DNA from: Onthophagus taurus | Lineage: Eukaryota > Arthropoda > Insecta > Coleoptera > Scarabaeidae | Assembly (NCBI RefSeq): GCF_036711975.1 | Contig: NC_091973.1 | Span: forward strand, 15,810,001-15,874,000 | Length of the DNA stretch: 64,000 nucleotides | Direction: 5' to 3' | Shown here: positions 1 to 10,056 of the stretch, one piece after another | Numbering within the stretch: position 1 is the stretch's first letter | Layout: every line of letters starts with the position of its first letter | The notes under the pieces: model-generated | Database searches by the model: none | What the model was told of the DNA's origin: nothing | What the model saw: the letters and a program-made list of their open reading frames with translations, nothing else | Program-made: the position numbers and the translations under genes

Positions 1-1
1 T

Positions 2-525
2 CAGATCATCACCACTCGTGCCTCGTCGGCTTTTCAAAAAATTTATTTAGATATCATGGGCCCCATTAATCAGGATGATGATGATAACAGATACATATTA
101 ACTATACAGTGTGAATTAACAAAATTTATAGAAGCATATCCAATTAAAAATAAAGAATCAGAAACAGTAGCAAAAGATTTTGTACATAATTTTGTGCTAA
201 GATTAGGTATACCACAAGAGGTGGTAACAGATCAAGGTACAGAATTCTTACCTCAATTATTCCGAGCAACTTCAAAATTATTAAGTATTAAACAACTTAA
301 TTCAACTGCATATCGTCATCAAACTTTGGGATCACTGGAAAATTCTCACAAACATTTAGGCTCCTATTTCCGCATGCAAATTTCAAAATTTCCAGAAACG
401 TGGAGCTCATGGGTACAATTTCGGTGTTTCGCATATAACGATAGTGTACTGAAACGAAATACACTTCATACGAGTTAGTTTTTGGGAAAAATGTAGCTTA
501 CCCAACAATATATTGCATGATGGTT
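2..525 (+). pseudogene. Ty3/gypsy integrase fragment, broken
   Basis: Open from base 2 (no start codon, runs in from the left edge) to a stop near 478. The translation shows the integrase catalytic core: an aspartate in the strand ending YLDIMGP, the second in VTDQGTEF, and the glutamate in LENSHKHLGSY. It closely resembles the integrase of the gypsy element at 18792-30533, so it is a relative of that family. A one-base frameshift near 470 creates the stop; in the shifted frame the expected YELVFGK-type segment follows, until a foreign insert begins near 525. The fragment lacks reverse transcriptase and cannot be functional. Confidence 0.85.
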
Positions 526-766
526 GTGCATGTAAATGACATTAAATCGGTCCAAAAATATACACGTTAAAAGGAATCCTTCTTCATCAATTTCCCTACA
601 TCTTGTGGCATAGCATAGAGGTCACTGCAACCGTCCGGCAAACCGGAGACCTGGGTTCGATTCCCGTCGCTGCTAATGTTTCCTTTCTATTATTCCTCTC
701 TTTAACGTATTAATGGTAAAATCCTTCCTTCCGGTTGTTTGTTTATTGATATTAAGAGTTCAAATG
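526..766 (+). mobile_element. tRNA-derived SINE or tRNA pseudogene insertion
   Basis: About 240 bases separate two parts of one gypsy integrase frame. Inside, 606-674 looks like a tRNA: a box A match TAGCATAGAGG near 611-621 and a box B match GGTTCGATTCC near 654-664, with a T-arm-like CTGGG/CCCGT stem. Boxes A and B are the internal RNA polymerase III promoter used by tRNA genes and tRNA-derived SINEs. A complete cloverleaf with a matching acceptor stem was not found, so a SINE head is more likely than a working tRNA gene. Target duplications are not clear and both ends are approximate. Confidence 0.55.
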
Positions 767-938
767 TTGATTTTAAGTTTAATGATAAGGTACTGTTAAG
801 AAATAAAAGCGGCAATAAATTAGAACCATTACAGAACCTTATAAGGTAATTAGTGATAAGGCGACGAACGTTACGTTAAAAATAGATAATAAGTTAATAG
901 AAGTACATAAAAATAAAGTTAAGCGTTATTATATGTAA
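767..938 (+). pseudogene. C-terminal end of gypsy integrase, resumed after the SINE
   Basis: From about 767 the sequence again encodes the chromodomain-like tail of gypsy integrase (FNDKVLLRNKSGNK and later VHKNKVKRYYM before the TAA at 936-938). It matches the tail of the integrase at 19170-19700 (DDQVLLKNESGNK, VHKDRIKHI). A small indel near 840 breaks the frame. It continues the fragment at 2-525. Confidence 0.75.
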
Positions 939-1145
939 AATGAAAATAAAAAAAAAAATTAATTGTGCCACTTCAATTTTTTTTTAAGGGGAAAGGTGCA
1001 AAGGAAGCACATTAATATTTTACAAAACAATTAATAAATGTGGTAATGTGATGACTTGTGCTTATTGGAAAATTATTATTACAAATTGTGAAACTATATA
1101 TTAAGTAGTCATTAATTATTGTTAAATCAACATGTAAGCGTCGTA
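939..1145 (+). repeat. Polypurine tract and probable 3' LTR of the gypsy fragment
   Basis: About 45 bases after the pol stop lies a purine run AAGGGGAAAGG (986-996), directly followed by TG at 997. That is the normal order of polypurine tract and 3' LTR. The right end of the LTR was not found and there is no second copy in the window for comparison. Confidence 0.35.
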
Positions 1146-1149
1146 CCAA

Positions 1150-1871
1150 TTAATAAAATATAATAATTATTATTCTTTGAGTTTCATATAAAATATTTTC
1201 TTTGTTCATAACTTTAATTCCTCGTTCTTTAATAATTCTAATTTCTTCTGTCATCTTTTTATAATGGTCTTTCCCTTCGGTTTGAACTTGACTAAAATTT
1301 ATTTTCCCTTCAAGAGCTATCCCAAAATTTTTCACCTTGTCAATCTTATCGATATTCGTCTTAATTTGGTCCTCAATCAATTCAATTTCTCTGTCTATCT
1401 GTCGTTGTTTGTCATTAGTTTCAATAACTTGGTCATTTATAATTGTAATCTTCTCGTTTCCTTCTTCTAAAATGATTTTGCATTTCTCTTCTACTCTCTT
1501 CTCTACATATAAAGGTAATTTTTGTTTCATTTCAATCTTGTTTTCTTCTAATTTTTGTTCTAAATTTAGTTTCATTTCAATCTTGTTTTCTTCTAAATTT
1601 TGTTTCATTTCCAGTATATTTTCTTATACTTTTTTTTCATTTCTTTATTAATGTCCATTAACATTTGCTTAATCATGTCCATCATGTTTGTCTGTCCCGT
1701 TTTTTCCTCTTCATTCCCAAAACTCGTAGTAGCTATTATCCTAGTTTCTTTCTCACCACTTTCTTTTTCTACTAAAGTTTTAGTTCTTATTTTTCTCTCA
1801 GATATTTTATTTGTTTTGTTGGTGTTATTACAGAAATTCCGTTGGACCATATTAGAAAAAGTTATAAACAA
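1150..1871 (-). pseudogene. Coiled-coil gag-like fragment of a retrotransposon
   Basis: Two overlapping minus-strand frames (1605-1871 and 1150-1608) join by one frameshift near 1607. The upstream one has a Thr/Lys-rich start and the segment MMDMIKQMLMDINKEMKKKY; the downstream one is a long charged helix with repeated heptad-like units (EENKIEMKLNLEQKLEENK). This layout, a Met/Lys-rich segment followed by repeated Glu/Lys coils, is common at the amino end of insect gypsy gag proteins. No zinc knuckle, protease or RT follows, so it is a fragment. The assignment to gag is by general resemblance only. Confidence 0.45.
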
Positions 1872-2459
1872 TGTCGAAAGAGGGCTGATTATGTATTAGT
1901 GTTGGTGGTGGTATCATTGAATAAGCTTTTATGTTAATTTAGTTTAGATCGAAAATGTTTTGTTAATCTTATGATTTAAAAACCTGCATTTTGCTTTTAT
2001 AACCTAAATTAATAAAATTCGGCATATCGCTATAATTTAACATAAAATAATAATAATAATATGCCTTTATTGAAAACCAACAAGGTACAACTTAACAATA
2101 CAACATAATAGAAAATAAAATTTAATGTCGGTTTTCAAGGGACGAAGTTCAGACTGTTCTTACGAACGTCTACTCTTCCACTTAATACCTATTTCGAGAG
2201 AGCTAAATACAAATAAAAAATTACTAATAAACCAAAAAAAAGAAAAGCAGCAATAACCATAACAATAACAAGAACAAGGACAGAGCAAAGCGGAAGCACA
2301 TTAGCACAAATCAGTGAAAAGTTGACGTTTAAAATATCGTTTAAATAAATTGAAAGATCTAGTACTAGTGATAATGGGTGTATTATTACAAGTCTTTATA
2401 ATCAAATAGGAGAAAGACCTTCGGGAAGCATGTCTCGGAATTGTTAAAACGTCTTTCCG

Positions 2460-3653
2460 TCATATATTCACATTGTGAACATCTGTTCTATATGATAGTT
2501 TCTCAGCCAGATAAGGCGGACACTTATAGTTAATTACCTTGCAGTACAATGAAGCAAAGTGCAACTCACGTCTTTGTTGCATATTTAAGCAACCGCTGTC
2601 CATCAACGTATGTGATATATGATCATATTTCCTTTTACTATGGATCACGCTTAAACAACAATTTTGAAGTTTCTGTATCCGGCAGGCAGTCACCCTTGTA
2701 GGATTAGGAGCATACACCAGTAATTCATGCGACTCAGGACTAGGTATCACAAAGACGTGTTCTTAATTGTTTATTCAGCACATGCCTATTCCCATAAATC
2801 AATCGCAATGCAGTATACGCCCCCCGCAAACAGTATACCATGTTGCTCAAATCTCAACCTATGATCAATTATCACACCCAAGTTTTTTATAGCATTGGTT
2901 ACAGGAACAGCCACGCCACCCACTAATACTGCATTAGATATTTTGCTTTTTAAGGAATTTCTACAATTTTTTGAGCAAAACAGTCCCAACAACGAATTTT
3001 GAGGGTTAAGATTCAAATTATGCTCTATCATTAAGTTGTTCGCACGCCTTTTCCACATCCAATGGGGGGAAATGCAAGTACAATTGCATGTCATCCGCGT
3101 ATAAGTGTATTTTACAATGTTTTAAAACAGTGTGAATATCAGCAGTATACAGAGCAAATAAGAGGGGACCCTAGACCGAGCCTTGTGGTACACCCTACGA
3201 TATTTTCAATATCGATGACAAAGAACCATCAAAGCGTACACACTGCGATCTACCATGCAAATAAGAAGCAACCAACTGAATAGCAGAATTTGAAAATCCA
3301 AAATAACGAAGTTTATTAATTACTAATTTGTGATTTATTGTATCGAACGGCTTTTAAAAATCCAGAGCCTACAGCATTGTAGCCAGTTCGCCACTCTGAG
3401 CCGCGAATATATTGTCAGTGACCTCCAACAGGGCTGTAGAACAACTATAACCCGGCCTAAACCCAGACTGGTGACTGGGTAATACGTTATTAATATTACA
3501 ATGGCGACAAATTTGCTTAGCTAACACTTGTTCCAAAATTTTTGACATTGTTGACAAAAGACTGATGGGCCTGAAATCCGATATTGTCATTGGAGGTAAT
3601 TTCTTTAGTAAAGGTATCACAGTGGATTGCTTCCAAATCCCAGGGAAAACCAA
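2460..3653 (-). pseudogene. LINE ORF2: reverse transcriptase, multiply frameshifted
   Basis: RT motifs are readable in order but in different frames. At 3369-3653 are KQSTVIPLLKK, SDFRPISLLSTMSK and HQSGFRPGYSCSTAL. At about 3140-3200 is GVPQGSVLGPLLF. The catalytic LYADDMQLYL lies at about 3081-3104 and a thumb segment at 2786-2950. The C-terminal region at 2460-2750 contains the KYDHISHTL, LNMQQRRELHFASLYCKVIN and PPYLAEKL pattern of CR1/Jockey-type ORF2 proteins. In-frame stops and at least three frameshifts make it dead. Confidence 0.85.
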
Positions 3654-5014
3654 CTGACGTATAGAAGAATTAACAATATGTGTAAGATATGGTAATAAAA
3701 ATGGTAAACAAAATTTAATAATGTCGATATTAATATGATCACAACCATTATGGAGTTAATTATTCCTAAAATAGTTTCTTCACTCACATATGAAAAGATC
3801 ATTTTTGAACAATCGCTTCTAAAAACAGAAGTACCATAAAAATTCAGCAGCTCAGCGTCACACTGATTGGCCACAGTCACACCGCCAACAAAATAATCAT
3901 TGAAGTCATCTGCAGTTACGCTAATGGACACAGGTTCACTATTGTGCTTATTGTCAATTTTTAAGCTCCAAAGTTTCCACCAAAGCGTTCTTGAGTCATC
4001 TCGTGAGAAAGCATTTGCATAATACACCCTCTTTTCAGTCCTTATGGCATTTGTAGTTATGTTTCGTAATATTTTGTATGATGTCCAATCAGTTGTATTT
4101 TTAATTCTTTTAAATTTATGAAAGACATCGCCTTCTCTCAGAGCCATCATTGATTTTACATTATCTGTCAACCATGGAGTTGCCGGTTTGGTGAAACGTT
4201 TAGTCAGCATGGGTGCATGCAAATCTACCAAAGTCAGGATACTATCATTCAAGTAATTTAGTTTATCATTTACATCAGACAAATAGTAAATATTTCTCCA
4301 AGGTATTGATTTTAAATCCGAATAAAATTGCTGATAATTAATATTTTTGAGGTCTGGATATGTACGGTAAACTGCAGGCTTTTTACCAGTATCGTGTATA
4401 ATTTGACATGATATCAATTCATGATCTGAAATATGAGGGACATGCAAAGTGCCTACATTCTTAATGAGATCATTGTTCGAAACTAACAAAAGATCAAGAA
4501 GTGTCTGCGATGTGCAGGTAATTCTGATGGGCTCATCAATTAATTGATACAACCCAACAGATGCTAGGAATGACTCAAGCAGCACCGATGATCCTGACTG
4601 AGAATTCAACAGATCAACATTTACATCCCCAACACACAACGTACAATCCGACGACGTCATGCATTCCGAGATTGAGTTCTCACAGTTATCCACAAAATTT
4701 GGTAGATTATCACCTGGGGGCCTGTAAACCAGTCCAACCCTCAAGACCTGATTTTTTACTTTTATCCTTACCCAGATTTGCTCTACGGAATTGTCCGTTT
4801 CAATAATATTAAAAGGTATATCTGCCCTAATATAGATACCCTCGCCACCCCCGCGACCAACACGGTCCCTTCTCATAAGATCAAACCCTGGAATTCTTAC
4901 AGCATTATCCGTAATTTCACTCTTTAGCCAAGTTTCAGATACCGCTAGTACGTCATAATCATGAGCATTAATTAAGTCAAATAATAAACTAAATTTAGGT
5001 ATGAGTGATCTCAC
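3617..5014 (-). pseudogene. LINE ORF2: apurinic-like endonuclease and linker
   Basis: The translated region starts at the conserved HLNVRSLIPKF strand (the first codons lie just upstream of the first Met) and shows the endonuclease/exonuclease/phosphatase fold: SETWL, a glycine-rich RVGRGGGEGIYIR loop, VYRPPG, GDVNVDLL and finally SDHELISC with the catalytic Asp-His pair. This enzyme nicks target DNA to prime reverse transcription. The open frame runs about 465 codons, but the last 60 are out of frame: the true LINE frame resumes after a frameshift near 3735 and enters the RT. Confidence 0.85.
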
Positions 5015-5050
5015 ATTTAAATGTGCAATTTTTAATATTTTAGTTTTACT

Positions 5051-5399
5051 GCAAATTTATTCGTGCGTGTGCCCCCGCAACACCCGCCCCTGCCATTCGC
5101 CAGAATCACCAGTGCTAAATACTATTACTTACTATAAGGTAATTGCTTTTAGCTCTTAAGATCGGAAATGTAATAACAATAACAACGGCAAAAAAAATAC
5201 AATAATAAAATAACTAAAAATAATAGTAATTATAATCAACAAATATAACAATTGTCAATTTGGTACTTTATTTGGTTATTTGGTACTTTGAGGACATTTG
5301 ACATAAAACTTGGTTATATTTCGTTTTATGACATCCAGACTTTAATTGCAAAAGATGGAATTTGAATTCAAAAATGTATCGTCAATTATACCTTACGGG
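5051..5399. other. Unannotated AT-rich gap
   Basis: I see no coding or repeat signature here beyond short A-rich runs and two copies of the phrase TTTGGTTATTTGGTACTTT-like text near 5260-5290. Confidence 0.4.
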
Positions 5400-5685
5400 G
5401 ACACAATCCGCGGACACACTGTATTTATTTTGTCTGCTTTTTTTGTTTGCCTGCCCCACGTTGGTCGCCAAAAATTGTGATGATCGTTTATTTTTTATCA
5501 AAATACAATTTTTTTAATTTATAATAGAATATTTCGGGTTGCAGGTTCAAACAGAAATTGCTTAATTCAAAAAGTCCGTCTTATCACTTTTTTATGTTTT
5601 TTTACTATTATCTTTTTTTTTATTTATTTATTTTTTTTTATTAACGCCATCTCTTAACACTAAAGTGAAGCTGTGATATTATAAT
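5400..5685 (-). repeat. Possible LTR and primer-binding region of a retroelement
   Basis: On the minus strand, downstream of the copia RNase H stop, there is a TGTTAAGAGATGGCG start near 5660 and an ATCATCACA end near 5480. It is followed by TTTTTGGCGACCAACGTGGG, which looks like the primer-binding side of an LTR element. The order RNase H, LTR, primer-binding-like sequence would fit a recombined or tandem copia remnant. The two LTR edges are guesses, and no second LTR was seen. Confidence 0.3.
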
Positions 5686-5688
5686 ATT

Positions 5689-5965
5689 TTACTTGAATTT
5701 GTTTATTTGCAAAACGTCCTTAATAAAATGCCATTTAATATCAATGTGTTTTGATTTTCTTGTATTTTCATGATTATTGATCATGGCCACTGCGCTTTGA
5801 TTGTCCACATACAGTACTGGTTCACCATCTTTGTTTCCGAAGTCTTTAGCCAGCCCACTTATACATATACAGAATTTCCGTACAACACATTGCAGCTGCC
5901 ACATATTCAGATTCGGCTGTTGATAATGTAACCGTTTGCTGTTTCTTGATCATGACCATGATACC
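5689..5965 (-). pseudogene. Ty1/copia RNase H C-terminal fragment
   Basis: The minus strand encodes the end of a copia RNase H. QQTVTLSTAESEYVAAAMC lies upstream of about 5900 and VLYVDNQSAVAMINN plus RKSKHIDIKWHFIKD lie downstream. A one-base frameshift near 5850 separates the two halves (the expected helix after the ILYM segment is shifted). The upstream RT and integrase are absent. Copia RNase H sits at the very end of pol, so this is a 3' remnant. Confidence 0.8.
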
Positions 5966-6154
5966 AAATTTCCATGGTAGTATATTACCATACTATGTTA
6001 TGTTCATATAACATCTTTATTAATTAACAGTGCACATAAATATTGTTAGTTAAACTAACATTATTGAACAGAAAAATTCCGACAAGACCATGGGACATAT
6101 TGTCATCTGATTTATGATATAAAAGTGTAAATGTGAATATAAAAGTAACATTTT

Positions 6155-6264
6155 CTTTGTCTTGGTAGATTTTTATTCAAACTGGATAGAGGTAATTGAA
6201 ATTAACAATAAAAGTATTGAACAAATACTGGAATATTTAACATACATAACATCATTCTTTGGCG
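6155..6264 (+). pseudogene. Gypsy integrase scrap fused to a Penelope fragment
   Basis: The sequence reads LVDFYSNWIEVIEINNKS, followed by a helix ending TSFFG. This is the pattern of the first catalytic strand of Ty3/gypsy integrase (an Asp, then Tyr-Ser-x-Trp). The similarity ends abruptly near 6262, where Penelope RT begins. The region upstream, 5966-6154, shows nothing I can assign. Confidence 0.6.
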
Positions 6265-6720
6265 TAAATATGTGGATGACACTTTAATAATATGGAATGA
6301 TGATAGTCTAAATTTGGTTGAGGATTTCCACTCATACATTAATAACTTAAACAGCAACATTAATTTTACAATAGAAATAGAACAAAATAACAAACTTAAT
6401 TTCTTAGACTTAACATTGATAAATAACAATAATTCAATAGATTTCGAAATCTACAGAAAACCAACACAAACTGATAGCATCATCGCAGCTAATTCTTTCC
6501 ATTGCCTAACTCATAAGACTGCAGCTATTAGAGCCTATTTATACAGGTGGTTTAATACTCCTATGTCAGCAGAAAACAAAAATAAAGAATTAAACATAAT
6601 AAAATTAATTGGCACAAATAACGGCTTCACACCCATAAATAGATAAAATATTAAAAATTCCACAGCTCTTCAACCAATTAATTCCAAAGATGAAATTTAT
6701 AGATCTATCCCTTATCCTGG
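6265..6720 (+). pseudogene. Penelope-like element RT fragment
   Basis: The frame starts at the catalytic RKYVDDTLIIWN motif and continues through INFTIEIEQNNKLNFLDLTL and EIYRKPTQTDSII, the palm-to-thumb segment of Penelope-like RT. The same segment in the PLE at 34431-36824 reads YGRYVDDIFIIYN and IFRKPTTTDSVI. A stop at 6646 is followed in another frame by YRSIPYPGKVAHIP, the next conserved PLE block. The GIY-YIG endonuclease is absent. A C-run at about 6760 follows. Confidence 0.8.
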
Positions 6721-6912
6721 AAAAGTAGCACACATCCCAGTGACTAATTTCCTTTCCTCCCCCCCCCCCCCTTATATTTTTCTATGTTCTATATTTTTAA
6801 CCTAACAACTAAGTTTGTCGTATTTATTGTTTTTTCTTTGGAATTTGATTATTATTTATTCATTTTGTAAATTTAAATTTAAGATTCTTTGACCATTTAA
6901 TTTTTATTCCAA
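6721..6912. other. Unannotated gap with a C homopolymer
   Basis: The stretch contains a 12-base C run near 6760-6771 and otherwise low-complexity AT sequence. No feature was recognised. Confidence 0.3.
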
Positions 6913-8190
6913 TGTACAGGGTCAGCGAAACTCGACGCCCCACCTCTTTTATGGGAAACAGGTAAAATTTTCAAAAAAAAAAAATGGAGACCATTTTAAA
7001 TAGTATCTTCTCAGCTTTAAGAAACATCAGGCGTTACAAATTTTGGACGACGACGCTAGGCGTCGCGACGTACACAAATTTATTTTTTCAACGAACACAT
7101 ATTTTTTTCTGTTTAGAAATAGGATGCCTATATAATTCTTAGCAATATTGAATAAAAACGTTTTTTTATATCTCTAATAGTTTTTAATATAGAGCGGGAT
7201 ATATAAATTAATATTGACGAGTGTTATCCTGATATATCTTCTATCATAGGTAGCCATGGATTAATAATTTACTAATATAAAATAATAATATAATAGATCA
7301 GGAAGTTGGTTTACAAAACATTTTAATAAACTGAATAGTAACAAAATAACAACGAAATAAATGTATAGAACAATTTGTTGAGACAATCATAAAATTTTTA
7401 AAACTTAAAACAATAAATTTTGATTTTAATAAATTAAAACAACAGAAACATAATATGTTGCACGTACAAAGTGTGCTCAAGTTGACCACCATTCGCCGTC
7501 AAACCGGCTTCTCACTTCATTATGAGTAACTTTTCTAAGAGTATCGTATTACAGGCATCACGAATTTTTTGTTTAAGATGTTCAACGTTGTTTGTGGGAG
7601 TACTATATACAATATTCTTGATTGTGCCCCATAAAAAGAAGTCCATGCACTGGACCAGATCTTCCTATCCATCTCTCAGGATATACGCGGTTCATATATT
7701 GCGTAACAATTGCAGAATTGTGATAGAGCGCTCCATCTATTTGAAACTATACATTTTCCTGCATGAGAGATATATCTACCAATAAATCGGGCACTTCATT
7801 TTCTAAGAACTGGAGACAGATTGGTGCATTACAATTGTAATCGAAAAAATATGGACCCACTAAATATCGATCGATTATGCCGCACCATACATTAATTCCC
7901 AAGTGGCCTTGATTTTCGACTTCATTAATCTCATTAAGATTTTCAGTGGCCCAGTATCTTTCATTCTGCCTATTTGGAAGTCCATTACTTACAAATCGTT
8001 TCTCATCAGTCCATAAAATGTAATTATATATCCTTCTATTGTAGTTTTCCAATATGGCCATATCCGCTAAAAAATCTATGCGTTTATAACGATATATTTA
8101 ACCCAATAACCCTGGACACATAGTAAGATGAGCGACAATTTTTAATTGCGCAAGAAATAGGCATCTAAAATTATAAATGTATGTCATTTT
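6913..8190 (-). mobile_element. Mariner-like DNA transposon remnant
   Basis: A transposase remnant lies on the minus strand between an element-end-like sequence near 6917 (ACAGGGTCAGCGAAACTCGA) and the edge of a later LINE near 8240. Tc1/mariner elements have inverted ends of this TACAGGG kind. The matching opposite terminal repeat was not found, so the 5' end is truncated or lost. The region 6960-7290 between the end and the coding part is AT-rich 3' untranslated sequence. Confidence 0.6.
7500..8110 (-). pseudogene. Mariner-like transposase, inactive
   Basis: The first catalytic Asp lies in ILWTDEKRFVSNG, followed by ERYWATENLNEINEV and NVWCGIIDRYLVGPYFFD. The second Asp lies in a shifted and stop-containing stretch (FQIDGALYH). 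Next comes RWIGRSGPVH and then MDFFLWGTIKNIVYS. The usual segment between PVH and DFFLWG, which carries the third catalytic acidic residue in the PRSPDLTP-like motif, is missing, as if about ten codons were deleted. An EVRSRFDGEWW-type tail ends near 7500. The amino-terminal DNA-binding domain is mostly gone. Confidence 0.75.
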
Positions 8191-8238
8191 TTAATAAATA
8201 GTTATAAAGCAAAAGAACCAATAATAAGACAAATAATA

Positions 8239-8248
8239 ATTAATTACT
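8239..8248. repeat. Target site duplication of the I-clade LINE, left copy
   Basis: ATTAATTACT here is repeated exactly at 13571-13580, just after the poly(A)-like end of the LINE. Together they define both ends of the insertion. Confidence 0.8.
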
Positions 8249-8787
8249 CCCGCGGGGGAGCTGGACCCCCACCGGGCGCGTCCCCAGGTGGCGGATAGGG
8301 GAACGCTCGCTTCGGCGAGTATCGGATTAACCCGACGCGGACCAACCAGCCTGGCTTCTATAGTCGGTTTTTTTGCCAGGACCGGCACGGCACCGGCTTG
8401 TTACGTCTCTTGTTCTTGTTCTTCGTCTTCTTTTTCGTTTTTATGTGATTGGCACGTATTTTGGAAACCCTGGGAGTGCTGACGAAGCCTCCGGTGTCTC
8501 GGCCGGGGGTGGAGGAGGCTGATGTGAGCTTGCTCTGCCGAGGGGGGACTGGGTACGTGTCAGAGGCCAGCCACTTCGGGCCCTGATCAGGTAGTGTAGA
8601 ATGGATGCGGAGGTCGGAATCCGCATTGCCCCGAACGAGTATCGATTCGTCCGTGTTTATCCGGAATCGATAAAATGAGGGTTGGGCCCCGGGGAACTGG
8701 GGTAGGTTTCCTTAACCGAGGGTATACCCGTTCCCAACCATTCTCAGCCCGTTCCTTTCTACACGAAGCGCTGGTGAACCCAACAGA
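8249..8787 (+). promoter_or_regulatory. 5' leader (internal promoter region) of the LINE
   Basis: A GC-rich segment of about 540 bases precedes ORF1 and begins right after the target duplication with CCCGCGGGGGAGC. LINE leaders of this type usually carry the internal promoter. No TATA box is apparent; the exact promoter elements cannot be read from sequence alone. Confidence 0.5.
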
Positions 8788-10056
8788 ATGGAAAACTCAA
8801 CGAGAAAACCCATTCAAGAGGCGCCCGCCTCTAAAAAAACGGGCAACTTGACGAACTCGGAAAAGGAGGTCACTCCCCGGTTCCTTGTCGTCAAGGCTTT
8901 GAACGGTTTGTCGTTCGACAAACTTAGCCCGTTCGTATTACAGAAGCAACTGTACGGATTGTTTGGAGAATTTAAGTCAATTAAGAAAACCAGGAAAGGC
9001 TTGTTGGTTGAAACCGCGTCTGCGGTACAAGCCAAACGAGTTCTAGTCACTAAGCGAATAGGTAACATAGATGTGAAGGTTAACCCGCATAGAGCCTTAA
9101 ATACCTCGAAAGGCATTGTGTACTGTCCCGATTTGTTGAACTGCTCCTTGGAAGAAATCCAGGCGGAATTGATGCGCCAAGGGGTAATTGACGTGAGGAG
9201 GATCAAGTCCAAGAGAGAGGGTGTTCTCAGCGACACCCCCAATCACATACTCACGTTCAACAGCCCTATTCTGCCGAAAAAGGTGAAAGCGGCGTATTAC
9301 TCATTGGATGTCAGGCTTTACATACCTGCTCCAATGAGATGTTTTAAATGTCAGCGTTACACATCTCTCCGATGTGAGGCCGAACAAATATGTGTGTGTG
9401 GGAAGGCTATCCACGAGGGGCGACCTTGCGAGGACTCCCTCGTTTGCGTTAATTGCGGCGGACCACGTTCGGCTCGGTCCAGATCCTGTCCCGTCTTCAA
9501 AAAAGAATCGGCGATTCAGGAAATGAAGACGAAGGATAAATTATCCTATCTTGAGGCAAAGCGACGGCTACAACAAACGACGGTACGCACACCCACTCAG
9601 GGTGTGTCGTATTCGTCTGCAACCGCTTCCTTGCCCAAGTACGATAGCCTGATCAAAGATTTAATACCCGCTATTGTAGCGGCCATCAAGCCGGTAATTA
9701 AATCGGAAGTAAAGGCTCAACCCTCGACCAGCACTTCCGGAAATCTAGGCGTGTTTAAAATTCCTCTGCCGGTAGATCTCACCGACAACGTAGAAACCTC
9801 AAGTCAGTTCTCCCATACGGAGACTGACGACTTGTCGGAAAACTCTACCGTCAATACTCGTAAGAAGAAGAGGGGATGGCAGAAGGGAAGGCCACGTAAC
9901 GTGGTAACGCCCCCTAACGAAATCGTAGGTGGTGGCACACAGCCACCGCCTAGACAACCCCCAGGCGGGTCCATGGCGATGAAAGCGTCGCCGACGCTGC
10001 CGCGGCGAGCTTCCGTAGGAGGTCTTCCGTCAGCTTCTCCCGCAAAGGAAAGTTGA
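8788..10056 (+). CDS. LINE ORF1 nucleic-acid-binding (gag-like) protein
   Basis: An open 422-codon frame begins at the first ATG after the leader. Residues about 30-190 form the domain conserved in I-clade ORF1 proteins. Cysteine motifs follow: CFKCQRYTSLRC near residue 187, CVCGKAIHEGRPC and CVNCGGPRSARSRSC. The first should be CX2CX4HX4C, but the Gly-His pair expected after QRY is absent, and the second is one residue short, so at least two of three zinc knuckles look damaged. The C-terminal third is Lys/Arg/Pro-rich. The protein would coat LINE RNA in the nucleus or cytoplasm. Sequence type is clear; function is doubtful. Confidence 0.85.
   Translation: MENSTRKPIQEAPASKKTGNLTNSEKEVTPRFLVVKALNGLSFDKLSPFVLQKQLYGLFGEFKSIKKTRKGLLVETASAVQAKRVLVTKRIGNIDVKVNPHRALNTSKGIVYCPDLLNCSLEEIQAELMRQGVIDVRRIKSKREGVLSDTPNHILTFNSPILPKKVKAAYYSLDVRLYIPAPMRCFKCQRYTSLRCEAEQICVCGKAIHEGRPCEDSLVCVNCGGPRSARSRSCPVFKKESAIQEMKTKDKLSYLEAKRRLQQTTVRTPTQGVSYSSATASLPKYDSLIKDLIPAIVAAIKPVIKSEVKAQPSTSTSGNLGVFKIPLPVDLTDNVETSSQFSHTETDDLSENSTVNTRKKKRGWQKGRPRNVVTPPNEIVGGGTQPPPRQPPGGSMAMKASPTLPRRASVGGLPSASPAKES

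Larger units (their letters stand above)
2043..5050 (-). mobile_element. Jockey/CR1-like LINE, 5'-truncated and decayed
   Basis: Read on the minus strand, this element has an endonuclease, a reverse transcriptase, a C-terminal segment and a 3' end. The 3' end has an AATAAA signal and a short ATT-repeat tail near 2045-2075; CR1/Jockey-type LINEs often end in short microsatellites rather than long poly(A). The 5' end stops near 5050-5100, just upstream of the endonuclease start, so ORF1 is missing. Several stops and frameshifts interrupt the RT. Its flanks are unrelated sequence. Confidence 0.8.

Noticed and set aside
606-674. Functional tRNA gene
   Set aside because: Box A and box B are present but no complete acceptor and anticodon stems could be folded by eye, and the segment sits in the middle of an insertion that disrupts a retroelement frame.
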